In this document: positions 32,747-40,882 of the stretch, in pieces
Layout of the letters: every line of letters begins with the position of its first letter
Position numbering within the stretch: the first letter of the stretch is position 1
Source: Chloroflexota bacterium
GTDB lineage: Bacteria; Chloroflexota; UBA6077; FW602-bin22; JAMCYS01
Assembly (NCBI GenBank): GCA_023473795.1
Contig: JAMCYS010000105.1
Coordinates: 1-48,155, forward strand
DNA length: 48,155 nt
Reading direction: 5' to 3'
Program-made: the position numbers and the translations under genes
Notes under the pieces: generated by a model
Seen by the model: the letters and a program-made list of their open reading frames with translations, nothing else
Databases searched by the model: none
Told to the model about the DNA's origin: nothing

Positions 32747-33700
32747 GTGGGAATGGCACGCGCCTGCGTGGTCTTCAGCCCAGCGGCCGGTAACGCTGTT
32801 GCCGCGCCTGTCCTGGAACAGCGTCTGCGCCCGCTAATCGCCGCCGGTTGGCAGGTGCAGCTGGTGGAGGCGAACGACCCCGGCGAGGCGAGCCGTTTGT
32901 CGCGCGAGGCCGTGCAGGCCGGCGCGGAGATGGTGGTCGCCGCGGGCGGCGACGGTACGCTCAACGAGGTATTGCAGCCGCTCGTGGGCACGAAAGTGGT
33001 TCTGGGGGTACTTCCGCTCGGCACGGTCAACGTCTGGGCCCGGCAGGTGGCCATTCCCACGGACCTGCCTGGCGCCGTGCGGGTGCTCCTAGAGGGCCGG
33101 GTACGCCAGGTAGACGTGGGCCAGGCCGGACAACGCTTCTTCTTGCTGATGGCCGGCATCGGCTTTGACGCCGAGGTTACCCGCCACATTCGGCCACAGG
33201 CTAAGCGGCGATTGGGCATTCTCGCCTACATAGTGGCCGGGGTGGCGGTGGCGCTGAGCTACGTGGGTCGGCGAGTGGAACTCAACGCCGACGGCGTGCG
33301 CCGGGGCTACCGGGCCCTGCTGGTCGTGATTGGCAACAGCCGGCGCTACGGCGGCCCGGTGAACGTGACCACTCAGGCGCGTTTGGATGACGGTCTTCTG
33401 GATGTCTGCGTTTTCAAAGGCACCGGTCCCCTGCGCGCCGCCTGGCACGTCTTCCTGGTGCTGCTGGGCAGGCACGTGCACGACCCGGGGGTAGATTACT
33501 TCCAGGCCCGTCGTCTCACGGTATCAGGCGATTCGCCGCTGCCTGTACAGGTGGACGGTGATACAATGGGCGAGACGCCGATGGCCTTCCAGGTGAGGCC
33601 ACGGGGTCTGAATGTGCTTCTGCCAACTGGGGTGAGCGCGGATCTATTTGCCGAGCAGCCGGCGGAGCCAACCTCGACCACTGTCCGGGGAGGTCGTTGA
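32747..33700 (+). CDS. Diacylglycerol kinase/YegS-family lipid kinase
   Basis: A 317-residue DAGK-catalytic-domain protein. GGDGT (residues 67-71) in VAAGGDGTLNEVLQPL is the nucleotide-binding motif; LGVLPLGTVNVWARQ replaces the common LGIIPLGTANDFAR; LLMAGIGFDAEV and VQVDGDTMGETP complete the fold. It would phosphorylate a lipid such as diacylglycerol, a sphingoid base or undecaprenol; which one is unclear. GTG 32747 or ATG 32753 could be the start. Its TGA shares a base with the pyk ATG. Confidence 0.87.
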   Translation: MGMARACVVFSPAAGNAVAAPVLEQRLRPLIAAGWQVQLVEANDPGEASRLSREAVQAGAEMVVAAGGDGTLNEVLQPLVGTKVVLGVLPLGTVNVWARQVAIPTDLPGAVRVLLEGRVRQVDVGQAGQRFFLLMAGIGFDAEVTRHIRPQAKRRLGILAYIVAGVAVALSYVGRRVELNADGVRRGYRALLVVIGNSRRYGGPVNVTTQARLDDGLLDVCVFKGTGPLRAAWHVFLVLLGRHVHDPGVDYFQARRLTVSGDSPLPVQVDGDTMGETPMAFQVRPRGLNVLLPTGVSADLFAEQPAEPTSTTVRGGR

Positions 33701-35124
33701 TGTTACGCACCAAGATCGTCTGCACGATCGGGCCGGCGAGCGGCGGCGAGGCCGTGCAGCGGGAGATGATCGCCGCCGGAATGAACGTGGCCCGCCTGAA
33801 CTTCTCCCACGGCGACCACGCGACTCACGCCACGTACATCGAGGGCTTGCGCCGGGTCGCCGCCGAGCTAGGCGCCAATCTCGCCATCCTACAGGACCTG
33901 CAGGGTCCTCGTTTGCGCGTGGGGATCCTGGCCAGCCCCCAGGTCGACCTGAAGGCCGGCCAGCAATACATTCTCACGACCCGCCCGGTGATTGGCAATG
34001 ACGAAGAAGCCTACGTAGAGTCCGTAGACCTGGCGCGGGACGTGAAGGCGGGCGATGCCATCCTGATCGACGATGGCCAGCTGGAGCTGCGGGTGGTCCG
34101 CACCTCCGGCAAGGACGTTGTCTGCGTGGTCGTGATAGGTGGGCCCCTGCGGCCCCACAAGGGCATCAACGTGCCCGGCGTGGTGCTCAGTGTGCCGGCG
34201 ATCACGGACAAGGACAAGGACGACCTTGCCTTCGGCCTGGAGCACGGCGTGGATTTTGTAGCCATGAGCTTCGTGCGTTCGGCCGAAGAGGTGCGGGGGT
34301 TGCGCGATCTAGTCAGCCAACTGGGCGGCAGTGTGCCGATCATCGCCAAGATCGAAAAGCACGAGGCCGTCGACCGCTTTGACAAGATCCTGGCGGCGGC
34401 AGACGGCGTGATGGTAGCCCGCGGCGACCTCGGCGTCGAGACTGCGCCGGAGCAGGTGCCCGTCGTACAGAAGATGGCTATTGCTAAGTGCAACGCGGTA
34501 GGCAAACCCGTGATCACGGCGACGCAGATGCTGAACTCGATGGTCGAGAACCCTCGGCCAACTAGGGCGGAGGCCAGCGATGTGGCCAATGCGATCTTCG
34601 ACGGTACCGATGCCGTGATGTTGAGCGCCGAGACCTCGGTGGGCAAGTACCCCGTGGAGTCGGTGCGCATGATGGCGCGTATCGCGGGCCGGGCGGAGCA
34701 GGCCCTACCCTACGAAGCGATGCAGGCCAGACTTTCGGCCTTACTCTCGCACAATATCACCGACTCCATCGGTCGGGCGACTGTCGAGCTGGCGGATGCA
34801 TTAGAGGCCAAGGCCATTCTCACCATGACCGAGTCCGGCTACAGTTCTCGCATGGTGGCGCGCCACCGCTCGCCCAGTCCGATACTGGGAGTAACGCCCA
34901 ACCCCCTCACCCAACGGCAGCTAGCCCTTTCTTGGGGTGTCACGGCCGTCTTGGTGGAGCGTTACCGGACGGTGGACGAGATGCTGGCGCTGGCCAATCA
35001 GATGGCGGTGGACTGCCAGGTGGCCGGGCCGGGAGATAAGGTCATCGTGACGGCCGGCTTGCCTATCGGCACCGGTGGTCGCACTAACTTGATCAAGGTG
35101 CAGACGGTCGGGGAGCCAGACTAG
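33700..35124 (+). CDS. pyk: Pyruvate kinase
   Basis: A 474-residue pyruvate kinase without the extra C-terminal domain found in some bacteria. It converts phosphoenolpyruvate and ADP to pyruvate and ATP. Signature parts are TKIVCTIGPAS, MNVARLNFSHG, IAKIEKHEAVDRFD, VMVARGDLGVE and KPVITATQMLNSM. ATG 33700 overlaps the previous TGA by one base (TGATG), with GGGGAGG 6 nt upstream, showing translational coupling to the lipid kinase gene, an unusual pairing. Confidence 0.97.
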   Translation: MLRTKIVCTIGPASGGEAVQREMIAAGMNVARLNFSHGDHATHATYIEGLRRVAAELGANLAILQDLQGPRLRVGILASPQVDLKAGQQYILTTRPVIGNDEEAYVESVDLARDVKAGDAILIDDGQLELRVVRTSGKDVVCVVVIGGPLRPHKGINVPGVVLSVPAITDKDKDDLAFGLEHGVDFVAMSFVRSAEEVRGLRDLVSQLGGSVPIIAKIEKHEAVDRFDKILAAADGVMVARGDLGVETAPEQVPVVQKMAIAKCNAVGKPVITATQMLNSMVENPRPTRAEASDVANAIFDGTDAVMLSAETSVGKYPVESVRMMARIAGRAEQALPYEAMQARLSALLSHNITDSIGRATVELADALEAKAILTMTESGYSSRMVARHRSPSPILGVTPNPLTQRQLALSWGVTAVLVERYRTVDEMLALANQMAVDCQVAGPGDKVIVTAGLPIGTGGRTNLIKVQTVGEPD

Positions 35125-35150
35125 TCGCGCTCGGGGCGGCCGGACGGAGC

Positions 35151-36287
35151 CTACTTGAGCAGACTCCTGGCGACGATCACCCGTTGGACCTGACTGGTGC
35201 CCTCGTAGATCTGCGTGATCTTGGCATCGCGCATCATCCGCTCCACCGGAAGATCCCTCATGTAGCCGGGCCCGCCAAACACCTGCAGGGCGTCGGTGGT
35301 CACGCGCATGGCGGTGTCGGAGGCGAACATCTTGGCCATGGCGGAGAACTTGTTGATCTCCCGGCTCTCCTGATCCACGAGGGTTGCTGCCCTGTAAACG
35401 AGCCCCCGCGCAGCCTCAGTCTGGGTCTCCATGTCGGCCAGCATGAACTGGATGCCCTGCAGCTGGGCCAACGGCCCGCCGAACTGGACCCTCTGCTTGG
35501 ACCAGGCCACGGCGAGGTCGAGGGCACCTTGAGCGAGACCCACTGCCTGCGCCCCGATGCCCGGCCGGGAGTGATCGAGCGTACCCATCGCGATCTTGAA
35601 GCCCTCGCCCTCGCGGCCCAGCAAGTTGGCAACCGGCAAACGAACGTCATCGAAGACGAGCTCGGCCGTCTTGGAGCCGCGGATGCCCATCTTGTCTTCG
35701 ATCTTGCCGATGCTGAAACCGGGCCTATCCTTCTCTACCACGAAAGCGCTGATGCCCCGCGTACCCAGCTGGGGGTCGGTCATCGCGAAGACGACGTACA
35801 CGTCGGCCAAACCCCCGTTTGTGATGAAACACTTGCCACCGTTCAGCAGGTACTCATCGCCCTGGCGCGTGGCCCGGGTGGCCATCGCCGCCGCGTCGGA
35901 ACCCGCGCCAGGCTCGGTCAGCGCGAAGGCGGCTATCTGCTCGCCACTGGCCAAACGCGGCAGGAAGAGCCGCTTCTGCTCCTCGTTTCCGGCGATGAGG
36001 AGGGGGAAGGCACCCAGCGCCTGCACGGCAGGAATCAGTGAAGAAGACACGCAGGCCTTAGCGATCTCCTCGACGACGACGCAGAGAGCCAGGACGCCGG
36101 CGCCAGAGCCGCCGTATTCCTCGGGGATGGGCAAGCCCAGCAGTTCCTGTTTGGCCAGCAGTTCCTTGATGTCCCAGGGGTACTCGCCTTTGGCGTCTAT
36201 CTCCGCCGCTCGCGGCGCGATCTTTTCCCGTACCAGCCTGCGCACAGTATCGCGGAGCATCAACAACTCATCGCTCAACTGGTACAT
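35151..36287 (-). CDS. Acyl-CoA dehydrogenase
   Basis: A 378-residue FAD-dependent dehydrogenase introducing the alpha-beta double bond in acyl-Co[17 protein letters not shown] and [19 protein letters not shown] are the FAD/substrate segments; Glu362 in QIYEGTSQ is the catalytic base position used in short-chain acyl-CoA dehydrogenases. [20 protein letters not shown] is the second family signature. The chain length is not determinable. ATG 36287 has AGGGAGG upstream. Its promoter overlaps the end of hemC. No electron-transfer flavoprotein gene is nearby. Confidence 0.94.
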   Translation of the reverse strand: MYQLSDELLMLRDTVRRLVREKIAPRAAEIDAKGEYPWDIKELLAKQELLGLPIPEEYGGSGAGVLALCVVVEEIAKACVSSSLIPAVQALGAFPLLIAGNEEQKRLFLPRLASGEQIAAFALTEPGAGSDAAAMATRATRQGDEYLLNGGKCFITNGGLADVYVVFAMTDPQLGTRGISAFVVEKDRPGFSIGKIEDKMGIRGSKTAELVFDDVRLPVANLLGREGEGFKIAMGTLDHSRPGIGAQAVGLAQGALDLAVAWSKQRVQFGGPLAQLQGIQFMLADMETQTEAARGLVYRAATLVDQESREINKFSAMAKMFASDTAMRVTTDALQVFGGPGYMRDLPVERMMRDAKITQIYEGTSQVQRVIVARSLLK

Positions 36288-36342
36288 CGCTTGCCCTCCC
36301 TTTGCGGCGTGCTCTGCCGGACCACAAGCCGGCCCTACTTCG

Positions 36343-36372
36343 AGTGTAACCAGCGCTGGCGAGGACTGTCAA
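36343..36372 (-). promoter_or_regulatory. Promoter for the acyl-CoA dehydrogenase gene
   Basis: On the minus strand: consensus TTGACA (36372-36367), 18 nt, TACACT (36348-36343). The -35 box covers the hemC stop codon. Confidence 0.6.
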
Positions 36373-37280
36373 CGGGCGTCGAGTAGACGGTCGGCGCCGG
36401 CGGCGATCAGGGCCTCGGCCAGCCGGTAGCCGAGCGCAGCCGGATCTGCGGCGTCGCCAGACAGCGTGTCCCGCAGGCAGGGGTTGCCAGAGGCATGGGC
36501 CACTACGGCCTGCAAAGTGAGCAGGGCGCCGCTCACCTGGGCGATAGCCCCCACGGGGACGTGGCATCCACCCCCCAAGCGCTGCAGGAGGGCACGCTCG
36601 GCGGCAACCGCCGTCCTAGTCGGGCCATCGTCCAGGGGCTGAAGCAGAGCGTACACCGAATCATCGGTTGCCCGCGTTTCGATGGCCAGCGCCCCCTGCC
36701 CGACTGCGGGCGTGCAGACCTCGACCGGCAGTATTTCCGTGATCCGCCCGGCCATGCCCAACCGCAGCAGGCCGGCCACCGCGACCACTATGGCGTCGAA
36801 ATCGATTACTGCCTTACGGAGCCGCGTGTCTAGGTTGCCCCGCAGGCTGCCCACTCGCAGGTCCGGGCGAGCCGCAAGCAGCTGAGCGGCACGTCGCGGG
36901 CTACTGGTGCCGACGCTGGCCCCCCGCGGTAGCGTGGCCAAGGATGCTCCCAGTCGGCTCACCAGGGCATCGCGCGCGTCTTCGCGCGGCGGGACCGCGG
37001 CGATGGCCAGTCCCTGGGGTTGCTCTGTCGGTAGGTCCTTCAGGGAGTGGACCGCTAAGTCGATCTCACAACGGAGAAGCGCCTGCTCGATTTCGTTGAC
37101 GAACACGCCTTTGCCTAGTTGGGATAGCGGCTCAGCCCAGGCAGCGTCTCCCAAGGTCTTGATCGGGACAACTTCGACGTCGACGTCTGGGTAGAGGCGA
37201 CGCAGCTGCTCGACCACCCAGTTGGTTTGCCACAGGGCCAGAGCGCTGGCCCGGGTGCCAAGGCGCAGATCGGTAGTCAC
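36369..37280 (-). CDS. hemC: Porphobilinogen deaminase (hydroxymethylbilane synthase)
   Basis: A 303-residue enzyme that polymerises four porphobilinogens. RLGTRASALALWQT, VHSLKDLPT (with the catalytic Asp region), GTSSPRRAAQLL, LRGNLDTRLRK and LGGGCHVPVGA are present; Cys239 in the last carries the dipyrromethane cofactor. GTG 37280 lies 1 nt after the hemA stop, so expression is coupled. The usual next genes hemD and hemB are not here. Confidence 0.96.
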   Translation of the reverse strand: MTTDLRLGTRASALALWQTNWVVEQLRRLYPDVDVEVVPIKTLGDAAWAEPLSQLGKGVFVNEIEQALLRCEIDLAVHSLKDLPTEQPQGLAIAAVPPREDARDALVSRLGASLATLPRGASVGTSSPRRAAQLLAARPDLRVGSLRGNLDTRLRKAVIDFDAIVVAVAGLLRLGMAGRITEILPVEVCTPAVGQGALAIETRATDDSVYALLQPLDDGPTRTAVAAERALLQRLGGGCHVPVGAIAQVSGALLTLQAVVAHASGNPCLRDTLSGDAADPAALGYRLAEALIAAGADRLLDAR

Positions 37281-37281
37281 G

Positions 37282-38550
37282 TCAAACGCTCCCGTCGAGA
37301 CCGAAGAGGTCGCGCGTCACATCTAGGTAGTCGTTGTCGTCGCAACCGGACGCCGCCCAGTCTTTCAGCCTCTGGGTGGGACCGTGCAATATCTTATTGA
37401 CGATTGCCGCGGTCATAGCCTCGACGGCCCGCACCTGGCGCTCGTCGAGAGGGCCCAGCGCGGACAGGCCCCTGGCCGTTTCCGCCTGGCGGACGCGCTC
37501 AGCCGCGGCGCGCACGGCGCTGATCGTGGGCACCACCGCCAGCGACCGTAAACGGCACTCGAAGCGGTCAACTTCCTCGGCGATTATCCGCTCCACCTTA
37601 CTCAGTTCGCTTCGCCTGGCGCGGAGGTTATCTTCGACGACGGCGTGCAGATCGTCGACGTCATAAAGATGAACGTTGGGGAGGCCCTGCACGGCAGGGT
37701 CAATGTCCCTGGGCACGGCGATGTCGATCAGGAACAGCGGCCGGTCGCCCCGGCGCTCCATCGCCGCCGCAACCTGGCTGGCGTGCAAGACGAAGTGAGG
37801 AGCGCCAGTCGAGCTGATGACTATGTCCGCCTCCGCCAGCCCCTCCGGCAGCCGGGAGAAGTCGATAACGCCGCCGCCGAAGCGACGGGCAATCTCCTCC
37901 GCCCGCGCCCGAGTTCGGTTGGCCACGATCAAGGCGGTGGCACCGCAGTCGAGCAGGGTTTTGGCCGTTAGTTCGCCCATTTCGCCGGCGCCGATGATGA
38001 GAATGCGCCGCTCCCGCAGGCTGCCGAAAATGCGCCGCGCCAGCTCGACTGCCGCGTAGCTCACAGAGGCGGCGCTGCGGGCAATGCCAGTCTCGCTCCG
38101 GGCCCGCTTGCCGACGAAGATGGCGTGCCGGAAAAGCGCCGACAGCACCGTCCCGGCGGCGCTTGCCGCCAGTGCCTGTTCGTACGCTGCCACAACCTGC
38201 CCCAGCACTTGTGGTTCGCCGACGATAAGAGAATCCAGCCCGCAGGTGACGGCGAAAAGATGGCGCAGCGCGTCGCGGTCGCGATGCACGTACAAGTAGG
38301 GGACGAGTTCGGCCTGTCGAACCTCGTGGAACTGCGCCAGGAACGAGACCAACGTGTCCGCGAGGGGCAGGTGGTCGGCCCCCGCCGCGTAAACCTCCGA
38401 CCGGTTGCAGGTGGAAAGGATCGTCGCCTCCGGACAGAGGTTGCGCAGCTGCTGAAGGGCCACGGGCAGCGTGCCGGCGGTGAAGGCAACGGCCTCGCGC
38501 ACCGACACCGGTGCCACTTTGTGGTTCAGTCCAACCGTCGCTATCTGCAC
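37282..38550 (-). CDS. hemA: Glutamyl-tRNA reductase
   Basis: A 422-residue enzyme making glutamate-1-semialdehyde from Glu-tRNA with NADPH, the first step of C5 tetrapyrrole synthesis. Catalytic Cys48 lies in ILSTCNRSEVY; GLDSLIVGEPQVLGQV and RILIIGAGEMGELTA (NADPH site) follow, and a C-terminal dimerisation helix contains NKILHGPTQRLKD. GTG 38550 is chosen: it starts the family N-terminus (VQIATVGLNH) and comes 1 nt after the sirC stop. It is in the operon sirC-hemA-hemC. Confidence 0.96.
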   Translation of the reverse strand: MQIATVGLNHKVAPVSVREAVAFTAGTLPVALQQLRNLCPEATILSTCNRSEVYAAGADHLPLADTLVSFLAQFHEVRQAELVPYLYVHRDRDALRHLFAVTCGLDSLIVGEPQVLGQVVAAYEQALAASAAGTVLSALFRHAIFVGKRARSETGIARSAASVSYAAVELARRIFGSLRERRILIIGAGEMGELTAKTLLDCGATALIVANRTRARAEEIARRFGGGVIDFSRLPEGLAEADIVISSTGAPHFVLHASQVAAAMERRGDRPLFLIDIAVPRDIDPAVQGLPNVHLYDVDDLHAVVEDNLRARRSELSKVERIIAEEVDRFECRLRSLAVVPTISAVRAAAERVRQAETARGLSALGPLDERQVRAVEAMTAAIVNKILHGPTQRLKDWAASGCDDNDYLDVTRDLFGLDGSV

Positions 38551-38551
38551 G

Positions 38552-39226
38552 CTATTCTGCCTTACCGTCAAGTGGCCCGGCAAGGCCACTACTCAGCTGT
38601 TCCAGGACGGCAAGCAGGCGTTCCTTGGCCCGCGCCTCGTCGCCGGCCCGCAGGCAGTCCAGGACATCAGACTCCAACAGGGTCTGCCAAACGCGCTCGC
38701 GCTGATTCTGTCTGGGAAATCTGGCCTTCACCTGCCCTCGTAGCTCCCCCAGCCAGGTGGCGAGAATGCCGTACTCCGGGCCATACTCGCGCTCCAATCG
38801 CTCCCGAATGGCGCGCGCCAGGGCGGGGCTGGCGCCGTCGGTGGAAACGGTCACAAGAAGGGGCCCTCGGCGAACCATCGCCGGTACCGTGAACGTACAG
38901 TGGTCTGGATCGTCGGCTGCGTTGACGGGCACGCCCAGCTCTCTCGCCTCATCCCAGACCGCTCGGTTCACCTCGGGCTGGTCGGTGGCGGCGAAGACCA
39001 GAGCGGCGCCTACCAGGTCCCCTCCCCGGTACTCGCGAATCGCCAGGTCGATGGCGCATTGTCCAGCCAAAGCCCGCAAGGCGGGTCCCGGCGCCGGGGC
39101 AATCACCTTCACTCTAGCCTGGCAATCCAGCAGCGCCGCAACCTTGCGGGCGGCAACATCGCCGCCGCCGACGACAACGCACAGCCGGTCGCGGAGAACG
39201 AGCATCAAGGGATAGTGGTGAGCCAT
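38552..39226 (-). CDS. sirC: Precorrin-2 dehydrogenase/siroheme ferrochelatase-type protein
   Basis: A 224-residue protein matching the N-terminal part of CysG, without a methyltransferase domain. YPLMLVLRDRLCVVVGGGDVA (NAD motif at residues 20-25), VFAATDQPEVNRAV, VNAADDPDHCTFTVPA and VTVSTDGASPALARAIRERLE are family blocks. It oxidises precorrin-2 to sirohydrochlorin; some members also insert iron. ATG 39226 has no ribosome site but lies 10 nt from a strong -10 box. It heads the tetrapyrrole operon. Confidence 0.92.
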   Translation of the reverse strand: MAHHYPLMLVLRDRLCVVVGGGDVAARKVAALLDCQARVKVIAPAPGPALRALAGQCAIDLAIREYRGGDLVGAALVFAATDQPEVNRAVWDEARELGVPVNAADDPDHCTFTVPAMVRRGPLLVTVSTDGASPALARAIRERLEREYGPEYGILATWLGELRGQVKARFPRQNQRERVWQTLLESDVLDCLRAGDEARAKERLLAVLEQLSSGLAGPLDGKAE

Positions 39227-39236
39227 AGGTTCGATT

Positions 39237-39265
39237 ATCTTAGTCGCGCCCCCTGGTTGTGTCAA
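39237..39265 (-). promoter_or_regulatory. Promoter for sirC-hemA-hemC
   Basis: On the minus strand: consensus TTGACA (39265-39260), exactly 17 nt, TAAGAT (39242-39237). The start codon follows 10 nt after the -10. Confidence 0.65.
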
Positions 39266-39308
39266 TCGTTGGACGAGCTGGCACCATCTCCCCATCTCCT
39301 GGCCGGAC

Positions 39309-39336
39309 TTGACACGAGAAAGTCAGTCTGTATAAT
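39309..39336 (+). promoter_or_regulatory. Promoter for the glucosaminidase gene
   Basis: Full consensus TTGACA (39309-39314) and TATAAT (39331-39336) with a 16-nt spacer. It is the best-matching promoter in the window and diverges from the sirC promoter. Confidence 0.75.
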
Positions 39337-39397
39337 TGGCGCGTTGCTCGGTGCCAAATGACCTGACGAGCGTAACGACCTTTGATTGGAGGGTGTA

Positions 39398-40354
39398 TTG
39401 AGGAGGATTTGGAGAGAACGATTCGCGGGACTCCAGGAACGTGTGCGGGTGCTGGCGCGCCCGGGCGCGCATGGCTACGCCGCCATCACGGCGGTCGCCA
39501 TTGTTGCAGCATCACTACCCGGCTTGGACCGCTCTGGTCTCTTCGCCGCCTCTGATACAGTCCCCACCGCCCCTGTCGTCGAAGTAGCAGCCGCCCCTCA
39601 GAGTCACCAGCTGAACCTGCCGGCACAGTCAAGCGGACCCGCGGTGGCCGACGCCCAGGCGCAGCCCGCCGCCGTCGAGCCTCAGCCAGCGGGCGCTGCC
39701 GACCGGGTCACGCCGAGCTCACGCGGGGGCGACAGACCGCCCCAGTCCACGCCTGCCGCCGCCGCGCCCCAGTCGCAACCCACTCTGCCTGCCGAGCAGA
39801 ACCCGGCCCCGGCTCAGCAGTCTGCGCCGGCAGCCCAGCCGACGGTGAAAGCCGCTGCGCCTGTCGCTGATGCCAAAGCCACGCCAACCACGCCGCAGGA
39901 GAAGTTCATCGCCTCGCTAGCCGGTGACGCGCGGCAATCACAGCGCGAAAGCGGGGTGCCGGCGTCGGTGACGCTTGCCCAGGCGATGCTGGAGTCTGAC
40001 ACAGGTCGCAGCCAGCTCTCGCAGCTGGCGAAGAACTACTTCGGCATCAAGGCGACAAATGGCCCCGGCCCAGCGGGCGTTGTGACCATGGACACCTGGG
40101 AAGTGATCAAGGGCGCCAACGTGACCGTTTCCGCGGCTTTCCGCGCCTACAATACGGCGGCCGAGTCGTTTGCCGATCACGGCCGCTACTTGCGCGACAA
40201 CTCTGTCTACGCCGAAGCGATGGAGCACACGGAGGACGCTCAGCTCTTCGCCAAGCTCATCCACAAGGCAGGCTACGCCACGGACCCGCAGTACGCGAAC
40301 AAGCTGATCGCGCTTATGGATCGCTACAACTTGTACGCCTACGACCTGAAGTAA
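39398..40354 (+). CDS. Exported N-acetylglucosaminidase-type cell-wall hydrolase
   Basis: A 318-residue protein with an N-terminal membrane segment (about residues 25-45, AAITAVAIVAASLPG), a long Ala/Pro/Gln-rich linker to about residue 160, and a C-terminal glucosaminidase domain of the FlgJ/AcmA type. Catalytic Glu199 is in LAQAMLESDTGRS; NYFGIKA and FRAYNTAAESFADHGRYLRDN are family marks. It should cut peptidoglycan glycan strands outside the cell. TTG 39398 follows GGAGGG at 4 nt; TTG 39386 is also in frame. It is driven by a strong promoter. Confidence 0.87.
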   Translation: MRRIWRERFAGLQERVRVLARPGAHGYAAITAVAIVAASLPGLDRSGLFAASDTVPTAPVVEVAAAPQSHQLNLPAQSSGPAVADAQAQPAAVEPQPAGAADRVTPSSRGGDRPPQSTPAAAAPQSQPTLPAEQNPAPAQQSAPAAQPTVKAAAPVADAKATPTTPQEKFIASLAGDARQSQRESGVPASVTLAQAMLESDTGRSQLSQLAKNYFGIKATNGPGPAGVVTMDTWEVIKGANVTVSAAFRAYNTAAESFADHGRYLRDNSVYAEAMEHTEDAQLFAKLIHKAGYATDPQYANKLIALMDRYNLYAYDLK

Positions 40355-40365
40355 AAACGCTACTG

Positions 40366-40638
40366 TTATCGGCCGCTGTCACTCGTGGCGGCGGCCTTTT
40401 CCTCACTCTCGGTCGGCAGCATTACCCCCAACATTCGCTGCATTGCCATCGTGTGGCTACATATCCCAGACAGGGCGAAGAAATTACACGAGCACTGCCA
40501 TCGGCCCTGGTCGAAACTAACTCGGTGGACATCGTGCGAACCGCGGAAGGTGACCTCGAGCTTCCGAACCTGGACCCTCTCGGGTTCTTGCGCATACCGT
40601 TTGGCTTTCTCAATCTTGCCGATCAGACTTGAGTTCAT
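40366..40638 (-). CDS. Small SWIM zinc-finger protein
   Basis: A 90-residue protein with a single SWIM motif: Cys49-x-Cys51, then Cys60-x-His62 in WQCSCNFFALSGICSHTMAMQ. An N-terminal helix rich in Lys/Glu precedes a short beta region (RVQVRKLEVTFRG). SWIM fingers bind nucleic acid or proteins; stand-alone ones like this have no known role. ATG 40638 follows AGGAGG. It converges on the glucosaminidase gene (stops 11 nt apart). Confidence 0.87.
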   Translation of the reverse strand: MNSSLIGKIEKAKRYAQEPERVQVRKLEVTFRGSHDVHRVSFDQGRWQCSCNFFALSGICSHTMAMQRMLGVMLPTESEEKAAATSDSGR

Positions 40639-40693
40639 CAGCGCCTCCTGGAAAGATTCTCGCGGTAGCCGACTGTTTCTTCCCGGAACAATA

Positions 40694-40721
40694 AGGCACT
40701 AGGAGCTTGCCCCTAGTGCCT
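40694..40721 (-). terminator. Intrinsic terminator after the deacetylase gene
   Basis: A 10-bp perfect stem, AGGCACTAGG (40694-40703) and CCTAGTGCCT (40712-40721), with an 8-nt loop. Read on the minus strand it is followed by TATTGTT, a weak U-run. A second small hairpin ATATC-TTC-GATAT is next to it (40722-40734). The rest of the 244-nt gap 40639-40882 holds nothing I can name. Confidence 0.6.
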
Positions 40722-40882
40722 ATATCTTCGATATTCGCTTGTAGGAGGGCGGCCCATAGCGCGACTCCTGCCAGAGCGATGCGGCCCTATCTGCCGCGAT
40801 TATAACCGCAGGTTGTGGACCTCGTCAAGCGAGAAGGCCCATCTTTCCTCGCCCGTGTTTCAGGCAATCTCGATCGCTCAGC

